Shown here: positions 1-8,853 of the stretch, piece after piece | How the letters are laid out: each line of letters begins with the position of its first letter | How positions within the stretch are numbered: position 1 is the first letter of the stretch | Assembly: GCA_028281495.1 (NCBI GenBank) | Contig: JANQJU010000065.1 | Coordinates: 44,620-108,619 of the forward strand | DNA length: 64,000 nt | Direction of reading: 5' to 3' | Source of the DNA: SAR324 cluster bacterium | GTDB taxonomy: Bacteria > SAR324 > NAC60-12 | Notes under the pieces: generated by a model | The model's database searches: none | What the model saw: only the letters and a program-made list of their open reading frames with translations | What the model was told of the DNA's origin: nothing | Program-made: the position numbers and the translations under genes

Positions 1-576
1 TCATTGCTGGGCTTATTGCCTTTTGGGGACCTCTTGGGCCTTTTGGACCGTCCTCCTATCATTGATGCCAAATCGGGAGTGACTGGAGCCGGAGGGCGAG
101 TGGAAGACGACACCACCAACTACGTCACAGTGAACGAGAATTTCAAAGCCTACAAAGTGTTTGTTCACCAGCATCAACCAGAAATCCAGCAGTACTTGAG
201 CGATTTATCTCCTTATTCTAAAATGCAAATTGGCGAAGTGATCTTCACACCGCATCTGCTTCCATTAGACCGGGGCATACTTTCCACAATCTACCTACAC
301 TTCTCGGAGGCTTTGGACACACAAGCCGTACGTTCCCGATTTGAAGCAGCAGATCAAGCCAGTCCATTTGTACACTTGCTTCCTGAAGGAACGCTTCCCG
401 ATGTGAAAGAGGTTCAACATTCCAATCGATGTCACATCAGTGTGAACGGCGATGAATCGGGACAGAACTGGATTGTGATCACCGCAATCGACAATCTGAC
501 CAAAGGAGCTGCGGGACAAGCGCTCCAAAATATGAACCTGATGTTTGGACATGACGAAACAGCAGGCCTTATTTGA
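1..576 (+). CDS. argC: N-acetyl-gamma-glutamyl-phosphate reductase, C-terminal part (gene starts before the window)
   Basis: Cytosolic enzyme of arginine biosynthesis that uses NADPH to reduce N-acetylglutamyl phosphate to the semialdehyde. The frame is open from the first base, so only the last 191 residues are present; the Rossmann domain and the catalytic Cys lie outside the window. The family signature is clear near the end: EGTLPDVKEVQHSN, then AIDNLTKGAAGQALQNMNL, then GHDETAGL before the stop. In-frame TTG codons near base 4 are internal, not a start. The next gene begins inside or one base after this one, suggesting cotranscription. Confidence in the family is high because the DNLxKGAAGQAxQNMNL block is diagnostic of ArgC. 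Confidence 0.93.
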   Translation, partial: SLLGLLPFGDLLGLLDRPPIIDAKSGVTGAGGRVEDDTTNYVTVNENFKAYKVFVHQHQPEIQQYLSDLSPYSKMQIGEVIFTPHLLPLDRGILSTIYLHFSEALDTQAVRSRFEAADQASPFVHLLPEGTLPDVKEVQHSNRCHISVNGDESGQNWIVITAIDNLTKGAAGQALQNMNLMFGHDETAGLI

Positions 577-2893
577 TATGTTCCGATCTGTATTTGCAAA
601 GTCCCCGTTTCTTTCAGGGGCTTTCCTCTTCTTTATTACACTCCTCGTGTATTACCCTGCCACCCAAGCTGGATTTGTCTGGGATGACATTATCTTTATC
701 GCTGAGGACCCCCTCATCACAGACCCCAATGGTTTAAAAAAAATCTGGCTGGAGCCAGGAGGAGGCGGTTGGAATTATTGGCCTCTGACCCGCTCTCTCT
801 TTTGGATGCAGCATGAGATGTGGGGACTTGCGCCTCAAGGATACCATTGGGTGAACCTGCTGTTTCATGCGATCAACGTAGGGATATTTTGGCTGGCTCT
901 CCGAAGCTTTCAAATTCGAGGAGCCTGGTGGTGTGCGGCTTTATTCGCTCTACATCCTTTGTTTGTCTCCACGGCTGCCTGGGCTGTCGAGCTGAAAAAT
1001 ACTTTCTCCAATTGCTTCTATTTGCTCGCCTTATGGAGCTATTTGCATGCGGATCGCTCCCGGCAGCATCGATGGTATATCCTAGCATTTCTGTTGTTTG
1101 CAGCGGCATTGCTTAGCAAATCTTCAACCGTCATGCTCCCGGCTATCTTGATTGTATGCCGCCTTTGGTTCTGCAGTTCTTGGAATCGATGGGAGGTTCT
1201 GAAACTGGTACCGTTCTTTGGACTGTCACTCGTATCCGCCGCAATTAGCCTGGGGTTTGAATCAAAATATGTGGAGGACCACATTTCAGGTTTCCCTGCT
1301 AGTTTTGGGGAACGCCTGTTGATTGCGGGTCATGTTCCTTTTTTCTATCTGGAAAAGTTTTTAACCCCCCATTCGTATGCCGTAATCTATCCTAAATGGT
1401 CCATTTCAACCGAAACGATTTCGCAGTATATGCCACTCTTCTCATGGCTGATTATTGGATCAATCTGCTTATGGAAATACTTTCTGTGGCAAAAACATCT
1501 TCCGTGGCAAAAAAAACCTCGGATGCAAAATAACCTATCGGGGCAAAATAACCTATTGGGGCAAAAACAGCCTTTGGGACAAAGTTGGCAAGTGCCGTCA
1601 GTTGCCAATCAGGAGTCATTTATGTTGTGGGGAAGGCCGATAGGGCTTGGGCTTGCCGGATTCTTGATCAGCTTGTTTCCGGTCCTGGGGTTTTTCAATG
1701 TTGCCGGATTCACCATCACTTACGTCTGGCTGCATTTGAGCTACTTGCCAAGTTTGCCTTTGGTGATCCTCGTGGTTCAAATTGGATACTGGGTCAGAGA
1801 TCAGTTGCAGAAGCAACTTCCGCAAGCTCTTATAAGGCTCCCAGGCATCGCAGGAGGTGTGATTCTCATTAGTTTGGGTGTATTAACCTGGCATCAGGCA
1901 GGACTGTATTTCGATGAAGAAACTTTGTGGACGGACACCATTCAAAAAGGTTCGACCTCGTGGTTGCCGTATCACAACTTGGCTCTCGTAATTCAAGAGG
2001 AAGATCCCCAGCGATCAGTCGAATTGCTCACGCAATCTTTGGAACTCAACCCCAACCGAGCTGCGACCTATTATAATCGAGGAGGCGCGTATCTCGATAC
2101 CGAAGATTATCTGAGTGCAGCCAAAGATTTAACGCAAGCCATCAAACTGGATCCTGAAGAAGCCCTCTATTACAACAATCGCGCGATTGCATGGGGCAAA
2201 CTTCAAGAGTTCGAGCGGTCTATCCATGACTACTCCCGTGCGATTGAGATCGAACCCACCAACGCCACGTTTTGGAACAATCGAGCCAACGCTTTTTTTC
2301 AGCAAGGCAACTATCTATTTGCCATTCCCGACTATACGGAGGCGATGAAATTAGATTCCAATCTGTGGCCTTCTTACAAAAACCGAGCAACCGCCTACTT
2401 GAATTCGGGACACTACGAAAGTGCTATCGACGACGTAAATTTCTACTTGGAATACCGACCGAATGATCCGGGTTCTTTTGAGATCCGAGGAGCAGCACGC
2501 CTTAAGTTGAAGCAGTTTGATCGTGCCATCCAAGACTTCACCACCTTGCTCAAGCTCAGACCCAAATACGAAAAAGCACTTTTGAGCGTGGCAGCCGCGA
2601 CCTATCAAGAGGGTGTGCGGTATGTCGAAAAGGGTCAGTACGACAAAGCCTTTGAGAATTTCGACCGTGCGTTAACTTGGAACCCGTTCTTGATCAGTGC
2701 TTATTCTGCAAGAGCCTTCCTGCATTTCGAAATTTCAAAAAACTCCGAGTTGGCCTGCAAGGATTGGCAAACCGCATGCGACTTAGCCGGACACTGTTGG
2801 AACCTAGAAAAGTATCAACAAGCCGGTATTTGTCCTCATATCAATCAAGAACCCGACGGAAATCCGTCGAACCCGAATCATCCCAACAACTGA
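551..2893 (+). CDS. TMTC/GT-C-like polytopic membrane protein with C-terminal TPR repeats
   Basis: 780-residue membrane protein. Residues 1-460 hold about ten hydrophobic segments; the first loop has the acidic motif FVWDDIIFI, as in GT-C glycosyltransferase-like TMTC/PMT proteins. Residues about 465-760 form seven to eight TPRs (for example AATYYNRGGAYLDTEDY and ALYYNNRAIAWGKLQEF). The family architecture suggests transfer of sugar from a lipid carrier to a periplasmic protein, but the acceptor is unknown. A run of 18-bp tandem repeats encodes six-residue W/GQxxxx units in a loop near residue 315-342. Start is uncertain: TTG 545, ATG 551 and ATG 578 are all possible and none has a strong ribosome binding site. 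The first two overlap argC, the third follows its stop by one base. Confidence 0.8.
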   Translation: MTKQQALFDMFRSVFAKSPFLSGAFLFFITLLVYYPATQAGFVWDDIIFIAEDPLITDPNGLKKIWLEPGGGGWNYWPLTRSLFWMQHEMWGLAPQGYHWVNLLFHAINVGIFWLALRSFQIRGAWWCAALFALHPLFVSTAAWAVELKNTFSNCFYLLALWSYLHADRSRQHRWYILAFLLFAAALLSKSSTVMLPAILIVCRLWFCSSWNRWEVLKLVPFFGLSLVSAAISLGFESKYVEDHISGFPASFGERLLIAGHVPFFYLEKFLTPHSYAVIYPKWSISTETISQYMPLFSWLIIGSICLWKYFLWQKHLPWQKKPRMQNNLSGQNNLLGQKQPLGQSWQVPSVANQESFMLWGRPIGLGLAGFLISLFPVLGFFNVAGFTITYVWLHLSYLPSLPLVILVVQIGYWVRDQLQKQLPQALIRLPGIAGGVILISLGVLTWHQAGLYFDEETLWTDTIQKGSTSWLPYHNLALVIQEEDPQRSVELLTQSLELNPNRAATYYNRGGAYLDTEDYLSAAKDLTQAIKLDPEEALYYNNRAIAWGKLQEFERSIHDYSRAIEIEPTNATFWNNRANAFFQQGNYLFAIPDYTEAMKLDSNLWPSYKNRATAYLNSGHYESAIDDVNFYLEYRPNDPGSFEIRGAARLKLKQFDRAIQDFTTLLKLRPKYEKALLSVAAATYQEGVRYVEKGQYDKAFENFDRALTWNPFLISAYSARAFLHFEISKNSELACKDWQTACDLAGHCWNLEKYQQAGICPHINQEPDGNPSNPNHPNN
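1487..1576 (+). repeat. Five in-frame 18-bp tandem repeats inside the TMTC-like gene
   Basis: Five consecutive 18-bp units begin at 1487, 1505, 1523, 1541 and 1559; a sixth, degraded unit follows. Each begins TGGCAAAA, ATGCAAAA or GGGCAAAA. The 18-bp period keeps the reading frame and encodes WQKHLP, WQKKPR, MQNNLS, GQNNLL and GQKQPL. The run sits in a hydrophilic loop between membrane segments, so it is probably a slippage or recombination expansion tolerated by the protein. Confidence 0.9.
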
Positions 2894-2919
2894 GATTATA
2901 CAATTAAGGAGCGCCTCCC

Positions 2920-4113
2920 ATGTCAGCTGGAAGAACGTGCCCGCTTCACTACCGTTACCAACCTGAAATATTTCGTTCCAAAGCCACGTTGCACGCAGAA
3001 ACTCTGTATGTGATTGGGGGTCTCTATGGAAATCCGGATGCGCTTGAAACGATCTTGAACATGAAAGCCGAAGAAGAGCGTCGTGGGCAAACAGTCACGT
3101 TGTTATTTAACGGAGATTTCAACTGGTTCAACCGAGATGCGGAAAGCTTCGAACAAATCAATCGGAGCGTGCTGCAACACTTCGCTTTACAAGGCAACGT
3201 CGAAGCCGAATTGTCACAAAGCTTGGAAAAAGTGTCGCCAACTGAAATAAACAAAACCGAAATAAACAAAACCGAAACAAACTCAACCGAAACAAACATA
3301 ATCGAAACAAACTCGACCGGACCGGTGCCACAAAGTTCAGCCTCAAACCCAGATGCTGGATGCGGTTGCAATTACCCAAGCTATGTTTCTCAAGGGGTGG
3401 TGGATCGATCCAATACGATTGCTCAAGAGTTGGAAAAACAAGCGCGTGCTTTCCCTGATATCGTCGAAGGTCTCAAAGCGCTGCCTCGTACGATGACCGT
3501 CGAAATCGGAACTCAACGGATTGGCGTTCTACATGGCGACCCGGAATCGATGGCAGGTTGGAAATTTTCAGTCGAGGCCATGGAACCTCCAGACCGAGAC
3601 CTACGAACGTCGCTGGGATGGTCAAAAGATGAAGAAAATACAACGGAATCGCAGGTTTGGGATTATTTCCAGCGGGCTAACGTGACGGCGTTTGCATGCA
3701 CCCACACCTGCCTCCCTTTTGCCCAGGATTTCCGACCTTCTGTAGACTTTTCGCAGCATGAGTCGGCAAACCAGCTTCGTGATTTCCCAAACCCCAAGCA
3801 GTTTGAGGACCGCCGTATTGTGATCAACAATGGATCGGCAGGAATGGCAAATTTTCAAGGGACCACCTTCGGGCTATTGACTCGAATCTCGGTTCATCCG
3901 AAACGTCCTGAAGCCAGCCTCTATGGCACCTCATTGGCTAATCTGCGCTTTGATGCCCTACCAATTCACTTCGACATGACCCGTTGGACAAACCGCTTTT
4001 TGAACAATTGGCCGGAAGGATCCCCCGCCCATACTTCGTATTTTGGCCGCATTCAAAATGGTCCCAACTTTTGGGTCGAACAGGCACGTCGATGGCAGCC
4101 CGTACCTGCCTAA
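2920..4113 (+). CDS. Metallophosphoesterase-fold protein with altered metal-site motifs
   Basis: 397 residues, cytosolic, start ATG 2920 preceded by AAGGAGCGCCTCCC. The order of motifs follows the calcineurin-like phosphoesterase fold: LYGNPDALETIL near residue 35, LLFNGDFNWF near 60, LQGNVEAEL near 90, VLHGDPES near 200, THTCLPFAQ near 250 and VINNGSAGMANF near 300. However the usual DxH(G)N of the first motif reads GLYGN, and GNHD reads GNVE, so key metal ligands are replaced. An insertion after residue 105 carries five TEINK/TETNS units from 15-bp repeats and then a CGCNYP segment. It could be a diverged phosphatase or a non-catalytic relative; the substrate is unknown. Confidence 0.72.
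   Translation: MSAGRTCPLHYRYQPEIFRSKATLHAETLYVIGGLYGNPDALETILNMKAEEERRGQTVTLLFNGDFNWFNRDAESFEQINRSVLQHFALQGNVEAELSQSLEKVSPTEINKTEINKTETNSTETNIIETNSTGPVPQSSASNPDAGCGCNYPSYVSQGVVDRSNTIAQELEKQARAFPDIVEGLKALPRTMTVEIGTQRIGVLHGDPESMAGWKFSVEAMEPPDRDLRTSLGWSKDEENTTESQVWDYFQRANVTAFACTHTCLPFAQDFRPSVDFSQHESANQLRDFPNPKQFEDRRIVINNGSAGMANFQGTTFGLLTRISVHPKRPEASLYGTSLANLRFDALPIHFDMTRWTNRFLNNWPEGSPAHTSYFGRIQNGPNFWVEQARRWQPVPA
3241..3315 (+). repeat. Five in-frame 15-bp tandem repeats inside the phosphoesterase-like gene
   Basis: Units start at 3241, 3256, 3271, 3286 and 3301 and share the core CGAAA(T/C)AAAC. They encode TEINK, TEINK, TETNS, TETNI and IETNS. The run lies in an insertion between the second and third conserved motif blocks, so it probably forms a flexible surface loop. 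Confidence 0.9.
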
Positions 4114-4193
4114 GCAGATCCTATTCCTAAATACTAACCTAGCCAGCCCAGAGCTAAATCGAACGGGTTTTCAACGTCCAAGTGCAATAGGCA

Positions 4194-5201
4194 TCACATC
4201 TTCAAGAGCGGTCTTGTGTCCCAAAAACGGATTTTTCCATCCACATGATATGCGGCCAAAAATGCTCCGTTTGCTGTCCACAAGAGAATTGAATGAGCAG
4301 GAATCGGATGTTCGTATTGAGAGAGTAGTTCGCCAGTCAGGCAATTCCAAACTTGGAGAGGACTCACTCCACAAGCCACTGCCACAAAACAATTTCCCAG
4401 CAGATTCCAAGACAATCGTCTCATATCGATTGTCGAAAACCGGAACTGCCACAGGACTTGCCGACTTTCAATACTCCAAAACAAAAATGTTCCATCTGCG
4501 TAACCGATGATCAGTGTTTCCTGATCAGGAGCAACTTTGATTTGGCATATATCGTTTGAATATGGTTTATCCACGACGGCGGGTTCCTTATCCCCAATTT
4601 CCCATATGATCAGTTCACAACCGCTCGTTCCTGCAACAAGGCGTTCAGGTTTCCGAAGCCAAGCCATCTCTGTCACCAAGTCGAGTTCAAGTTCTCCAAT
4701 TTTAGTTTTTGTGCCAGCATCCCATAGGGACAACTTTTCCAATATTGCCCCAAAAGCAATGTATCGGCCTGTAGGACTCCAACTCACCAATTCTACTTCC
4801 CGCTCGTTCAATGGAGCTGGCGATTCCCAATTGCCTGAAGTCTCCAATAAGTAACAGCCGCTATCATATGCCAACGCTAGGTATCGACTATCAGGGGACA
4901 ATTCTGCTCCCCAAACGGTACCGACATTTCCCAAATCCAACTTCTTTTGTAAATCTTGGTTTCTCAAGTCCCAGCATTCGAGGAGCCCCCCACTACGAAC
5001 CAAAAATAGATGCTGTTTTTCAAGATCCAAAGCAACACATGGCTGCTGTGAACCAACCTCCAACTCTCCCAGACACAACCCATCTGAATTAGGAAAATGT
5101 GGCACCCACAGTTCTTTTTCATTCTCAGGAATGGTTCTTTCCTCTCGGAGGATCTCAGTTTGCTTTTGGATGAAAGCCTGCAATTTTGCTTCAGTAGCCA
5201 T
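4194..5201 (-). CDS. WD40-repeat beta-propeller protein
   Basis: 335 residues, no signal peptide. After a 50-residue polar leader come about six to seven WD40 blades with typical ends: LLECWDLRN, KLSLWDAG, ELIIWEIGD, TFLFWSIES, PLQVWNCLTG and KIRFWDTRP. Blade starts such as AELSPDSRYLALAY and VSWSPTGRYIAFG are also canonical. WD40 propellers are protein-interaction platforms; no enzymatic domain is attached and the partner is unknown. The start at ATG 5201 has no strong ribosome binding site. It is convergent with the phosphoesterase-like gene and stands alone on its strand. Domain assignment is firm, function is open. Confidence 0.85.
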   Translation of the reverse strand: MATEAKLQAFIQKQTEILREERTIPENEKELWVPHFPNSDGLCLGELEVGSQQPCVALDLEKQHLFLVRSGGLLECWDLRNQDLQKKLDLGNVGTVWGAELSPDSRYLALAYDSGCYLLETSGNWESPAPLNEREVELVSWSPTGRYIAFGAILEKLSLWDAGTKTKIGELELDLVTEMAWLRKPERLVAGTSGCELIIWEIGDKEPAVVDKPYSNDICQIKVAPDQETLIIGYADGTFLFWSIESRQVLWQFRFSTIDMRRLSWNLLGNCFVAVACGVSPLQVWNCLTGELLSQYEHPIPAHSILLWTANGAFLAAYHVDGKIRFWDTRPLLKM

Positions 5202-5417
5202 TGGGACTCAATATAGATAAATTCTTGATTGATTTTAGAACGCATGAATAGGTTATAATCCAGCGTAGCGATCTGAAACTGCTCAATCGTTCCAGACCAT
5301 GTAAAGAGCGGAATCGGCCGTTCTTTGTAAAATATCTCACATTCACCCTCATCCAAAGGCCTAGATGCTCAGGGGCAGTTGCGGGCCATTGATGGCAATT
5401 CAACAAATGGAAATGAT

Positions 5418-6101
5418 ATGATGCGACAGCCAATCTATGGAAAAGCCGACACCGTGGTCGTGCTTGATTTTGAAACAACTGGACTTTCCCCCACTGAAGG
5501 AGACCGAGCCATTGAGATCGGCGCCGTACTCATCGAAAACGGCGAGGTGACGGATCGATTTCAGCAGCTCATGAATCCCGGTCGGCGGATCAGTCGATTC
5601 ATTGAGCAATATACCGGAATCACGAATCATATGTTGCGGGATGCTCCCCCTTGCGAACAGGTGATGCAAAACTTTGCGGAGTTCATCGGAGACTACGATA
5701 TGGTCGCTCACAATGCCTCTTTTGACCGCCGTTTCTTGAACGCAGAATTTGACCGAATTGACTGTGGGTATTCGGGTCAATTTGCTTGTTCGATGTTAGC
5801 GGCTCGTCGGATCTATCAAGAAGCACCGAATCATAAATTGCAAAGCCTGGTACGATACAAAAATATTCAAAACAATGGGGTTTTCCATAGAGCACTTGCC
5901 GATGCCGAAATGACAGCCCACTTGTGGCTCACGATGGTCCATGAAATTACCGAACAATACGATATCGCATCCGTTCCGTTTTCTTTGATGCAAAAGTTGG
6001 GGAAGACAGCGAAATCTTCTGTTCAGAATTACTTGACTCGTTTCAGCCAAGATGTAGATCAATCCGGGAAGTTTTCTTCAGGAGGGAGCGGTTTGGGTTG
6101 A
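5418..6101 (+). CDS. DnaQ-like 3'-5' exonuclease (DEDDh family)
   Basis: 227-residue exonuclease of the DNA polymerase III epsilon type. The three Exo motifs are present: VVLDFETTGLSP (Exo I), VAHNASFDRRFL (Exo II) and FHRALADAEMT (Exo III, with His and Asp spaced as in DEDDh enzymes). It would trim single-stranded 3' ends for proofreading, repair or RNA turnover. There is no polymerase-binding C-terminal extension typical of proteobacterial DnaQ and no GIY-YIG domain, so it may be an accessory exonuclease. ATG 5418 or 5421 is preferred; an in-frame TTG at 5379 would add 13 residues of unlikely sequence. Its 3' end overlaps the antisense small membrane gene by 43 bp. Confidence 0.88.
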   Translation: MMRQPIYGKADTVVVLDFETTGLSPTEGDRAIEIGAVLIENGEVTDRFQQLMNPGRRISRFIEQYTGITNHMLRDAPPCEQVMQNFAEFIGDYDMVAHNASFDRRFLNAEFDRIDCGYSGQFACSMLAARRIYQEAPNHKLQSLVRYKNIQNNGVFHRALADAEMTAHLWLTMVHEITEQYDIASVPFSLMQKLGKTAKSSVQNYLTRFSQDVDQSGKFSSGGSGLG

Positions 6102-6259
6102 AAAAGAAGCAACAGGGTCGCAATTAACAACGGAGAGAAGATCAGGCTCAACAAGAATCCCCCTACAAATCCAACGCGACGATTGCGTGAATAAACGCCC
6201 ACCAGAATACTCAAAGCAACCCAACCAAAAACTAGGAGCGTGATTTTATAGGTTAACAT
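6059..6259 (-). CDS. Small two-helix inner membrane protein
   Basis: 66 residues with two predicted membrane helices (about residues 4-22 and 29-53) separated by a basic turn, YSRNRRVG, and an acidic proline-rich tail. ATG 6259 is preceded by AGAGGACTGCT, a good ribosome binding site, which supports translation. It is the last gene of the minus-strand train that begins with the adenylate cyclase, and it overlaps the end of the opposing exonuclease gene. No family is recognised. Confidence 0.6.
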   Translation of the reverse strand: MLTYKITLLVFGWVALSILVGVYSRNRRVGFVGGFLLSLIFSPLLIATLLLLFQPKPLPPEENFPD

Positions 6260-6296
6260 AGCAGTCCTCTCTGATCCGTATGATCGGTTTCACCCG

Positions 6297-7442
6297 TTAA
6301 GGGCGCAGGATGGTACGATAAATTGTGTCTGCAATCGAACGAATATCGAACGGGATCTCAAAATCAAAACGCTCCGATACTCCAATATTCATTACGACTC
6401 GGGCCCGAAACTCCTTTTTTAAAGGAATCTCTCCAAGCGGAACCCCATTGAAGTTTTGGGCAATGACCGAAGCATAAAAGGCACCCAATTCTTTTCTGCT
6501 ATAGGGTTCCAATGTAAGAAGAACCCCATACTTCACTAGTTCCGCTCCTTGTTGCGAAAAAGACGGAATACCATTGGTATGCAGGATGTTCACAAGGTCT
6601 CCCACATTGTCTGTAGTCAATCCTCTTTGTTGGGTGAGATAGACTCCTTCCACCCCCTCCTCTGCCAATTCCAGAACGCAATCATAAACATCACTCTTCG
6701 CGTTGGAAAGATAACGAACATCATTCTGAGCATGGCAAATTTTCACTTTAAACCCTAGTCCCAACGCGGTCGATTGAACGTCCTCATAGGCCGACATGAT
6801 TTGGCCATTTTCCGAATCCTCGAAAATGATCCCCATCGAGTCAAATTCATAAATTTCGTAAAATAACTCCAATTGATCTCGATAACGATTCGGTAGCATC
6901 ACTGCAAAGACGTTATCTTGACCGCTAAATTCAATCGACTGAACAATCCCAAATTTCAAAGGATCGGGGCTTTCCATCGATAGAATGGGTACGGCTTGAT
7001 CCATCTGCACGAAATCGAGACTCGCTTCGGTTCCCATCGTGATGATTAAATCTACAGGTGCGGCGGTCTGAAACAAGGATAATAATGATTCCTGCAAGTC
7101 TTCTCGTTGCGACGCGTCCCAATTGGCGGACCAGAATGCCGAAGGCACCAACTCGATATAGTCACTTTGAAGCTCGGTGGCCGCCCAATCCCAAAGTTCT
7201 TTCGTATCTAGAGGATTGTCAATTTTGGGAAACATTTGGGGTTCGATCCATCCCAGTTCCATCAATCCCTGTAACGTCACCCTCAACGTTGTTTGGTAAG
7301 TGCTCAGTGGACCGCTTTCATAATATCCAATCCGCCACCGAATCCCATCATTGGTGGTCGGAGTTGTTTTGTCGGACTGACTCCAAGCCACAAAGCTGTA
7401 AATCAAGGCCACAATACTGACAGAGATCCGACGCCACATCAT
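6297..7442 (-). CDS. ABC_sub_bind family periplasmic binding protein
   Basis: 381 residues beginning with a Sec signal peptide (MMWRRISVSIVALIYSF, cleavage probably after FVAWS). The mature part follows the ABC_sub_bind (PF04392, TrpX-like) family: IGYYESGPLSTYQTTL at the start, VDLIITMGTEASLDF, PILSMESPDPLKFGIV and GVYLTQQRGLTTDNVGDLV. Family members bind small ligands such as tryptophan for ABC uptake or act as sensors. No permease or ATPase gene is adjacent, so a transport role cannot be assigned here; a sensory role with the upstream membrane genes is possible. It starts 30 bp after the Cys-rich gene, consistent with one operon. Confidence 0.82.
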   Translation of the reverse strand: MMWRRISVSIVALIYSFVAWSQSDKTTPTTNDGIRWRIGYYESGPLSTYQTTLRVTLQGLMELGWIEPQMFPKIDNPLDTKELWDWAATELQSDYIELVPSAFWSANWDASQREDLQESLLSLFQTAAPVDLIITMGTEASLDFVQMDQAVPILSMESPDPLKFGIVQSIEFSGQDNVFAVMLPNRYRDQLELFYEIYEFDSMGIIFEDSENGQIMSAYEDVQSTALGLGFKVKICHAQNDVRYLSNAKSDVYDCVLELAEEGVEGVYLTQQRGLTTDNVGDLVNILHTNGIPSFSQQGAELVKYGVLLTLEPYSRKELGAFYASVIAQNFNGVPLGEIPLKKEFRARVVMNIGVSERFDFEIPFDIRSIADTIYRTILRP

Positions 7443-7472
7443 TTTGATTGAGTATCTTTCTGAACGTGTTGA

Positions 7473-7868
7473 TTACCAATAGAACTTGATCAAGCATTGC
7501 TTCACACAAAGCCGTTCCACGTCATCGCAGGAGGTATGACGGAGTTCGAGTTCCAAATCGCCTTTGCAAAGTGCCAATTCCATCGGGCATTCGCGCAAAC
7601 AGAGTAAAAAACGACCCAATTGAGGTTTGCCATATCCTTTTTTGGCCGTGATTAAAATGTTCCGCATGTAGGTTTTTCGGCAGAGACGCAATCGGTTTGT
7701 TAAATCGCCATGACTGAGAAAACAACTGGCCCGTTCTTCCACAATGCTTTCAACCTCTGCCAAAACTTCTTCCGCGTTCATCCGCTCCTGGGCGTGCAGC
7801 CCGCCAACCAATCCGGTAGCAAGCCAGCAGCAACCAATAAGGAAAGTTCGTTTCCAAGCAGAAATCAT
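7473..7868 (-). CDS. Secreted cysteine-rich protein of unknown function
   Basis: 131 residues with a clear signal peptide (basic MISAWKRTF, hydrophobic core, cleavage near LHAQ). The mature chain carries eight cysteines, including CLRECPMELALC, TSCDDVERLCVKQC and an isolated pair around residue 49-63, suggesting disulphide bonding in the periplasm. Its ATG overlaps the stop of the SPFH gene by 4 bp (7865-7868), so translation is probably coupled. No family is recognised. It may be a periplasmic partner of the SPFH protein encoded just upstream. Confidence 0.7.
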   Translation of the reverse strand: MISAWKRTFLIGCCWLATGLVGGLHAQERMNAEEVLAEVESIVEERASCFLSHGDLTNRLRLCRKTYMRNILITAKKGYGKPQLGRFLLCLRECPMELALCKGDLELELRHTSCDDVERLCVKQCLIKFYW

Positions 7869-8815
7869 GGAGACGGCTCCGGGATGAGGGTCGAGGCGAG
7901 GACAGGCAAATCTGGAAGTTCTGGAACGAGCGTTGCGGCTACTGAGAATTCAGTTGGGGCAGTGCCGCTTGTTGTATTTTCTGCACTCAGAATGATGGGC
8001 AAAGAATTGCCATCGTTTCCAATAATGATCACCTTGCTATTGGGTGACTTGGAAAGCTCCAAGGTGGCATCCACCCCTTTCCATTTGAGATATTGGTCAT
8101 TCAAGGTGCTGGTGACGATTTCTTGGAACCGAGAAATGCCAGTGGCTTCAATCTCTTTACGATGGACTTCTTGCTGCTCCTTAGCCAACCGGAATTGATA
8201 CTGTAAAAATTGCTGTTCGTATTGCAGCTTGGTCTCAATTGCCGTGTTGATGAGTTCCGGTAATTTCAATCTGCGGATGATGATATCTTCAAAAATGACA
8301 GGAACATCTCCATTTTGCTCCACCGCCTCAATCAGCATGTCATTTTGGAATTCGTCGATCTTGCTTTTATACAATTCGTCTGGCCGAAATTGACCAATAA
8401 CCTCCCGGACAGAAGAAATTGTCACCGGATCAACCACTTTCCTCACATAATCCGGCCCGACTTGTACGTGCAGGTGGTGCAAGCGTTCTCGGTCGGGGTA
8501 GTAACGCACTGTCACATCGAGTTTGATCGTCAATCCATCCGAACTCAGCACATCCGTATGAATGACACGCTCCTGCAACCGAACATCATAGATGTACATG
8601 CGGTTCCAAGGAAGGATGAGTTGAGTCCCCTCGGAATAGATCTTGTTGAGGTCCGTCCCTCCTTCGAAGCGTCGATAAATCACACCCGCTTCTCCAGGCC
8701 CAATTGTGACAAAAATGTATCTCACAAAATAGGCAGATACGAATAAGGTCACGGTTCCAAACAAAATCGTCAGAAAAAAAAGCGTGTCCTTATGGCGACG
8801 GAACCATTCCTTCAT
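7865..8815 (-). CDS. SPFH/Band 7 (prohibitin-like) membrane protein
   Basis: 316 residues. One membrane helix (residues 13-33) is followed by the SPFH domain: VTIGPGEAGVIYRRFEGG, GTQLILPWNRMYIYDVR and SSDGLTIKLDVTVRYY. A charged helical segment then follows (KLQYEQQFLQYQFRLAKEQQ), which is typical coiled coil for oligomerisation, and a Pro-rich tail. Prohibitins form large rings at membranes and scaffold proteases or signalling complexes. The gene lies 38 bp downstream of the DUF697 gene and overlaps the secreted Cys-rich gene by 4 bp. This is consistent with a membrane complex made from this operon, which is inference from gene order. Confidence 0.9.
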   Translation of the reverse strand: MKEWFRRHKDTLFFLTILFGTVTLFVSAYFVRYIFVTIGPGEAGVIYRRFEGGTDLNKIYSEGTQLILPWNRMYIYDVRLQERVIHTDVLSSDGLTIKLDVTVRYYPDRERLHHLHVQVGPDYVRKVVDPVTISSVREVIGQFRPDELYKSKIDEFQNDMLIEAVEQNGDVPVIFEDIIIRRLKLPELINTAIETKLQYEQQFLQYQFRLAKEQQEVHRKEIEATGISRFQEIVTSTLNDQYLKWKGVDATLELSKSPNSKVIIIGNDGNSLPIILSAENTTSGTAPTEFSVAATLVPELPDLPVLASTLIPEPSP

Positions 8816-8853
8816 CAGTAACTTTTCTAGGCGGTTTCAAATTGCTCACAAAG

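Noticed and set aside
3024..3379. Antisense frames rich in Phe/Ser opposite the 15-bp repeats
   Set aside because: They arise from the repeat periodicity on the opposite strand of a well-supported gene.
4043..5092. Several plus-strand frames opposite the WD40 gene
   Set aside because: The minus-strand frame has clear WD40 motifs over its full length; the plus-strand frames have none.
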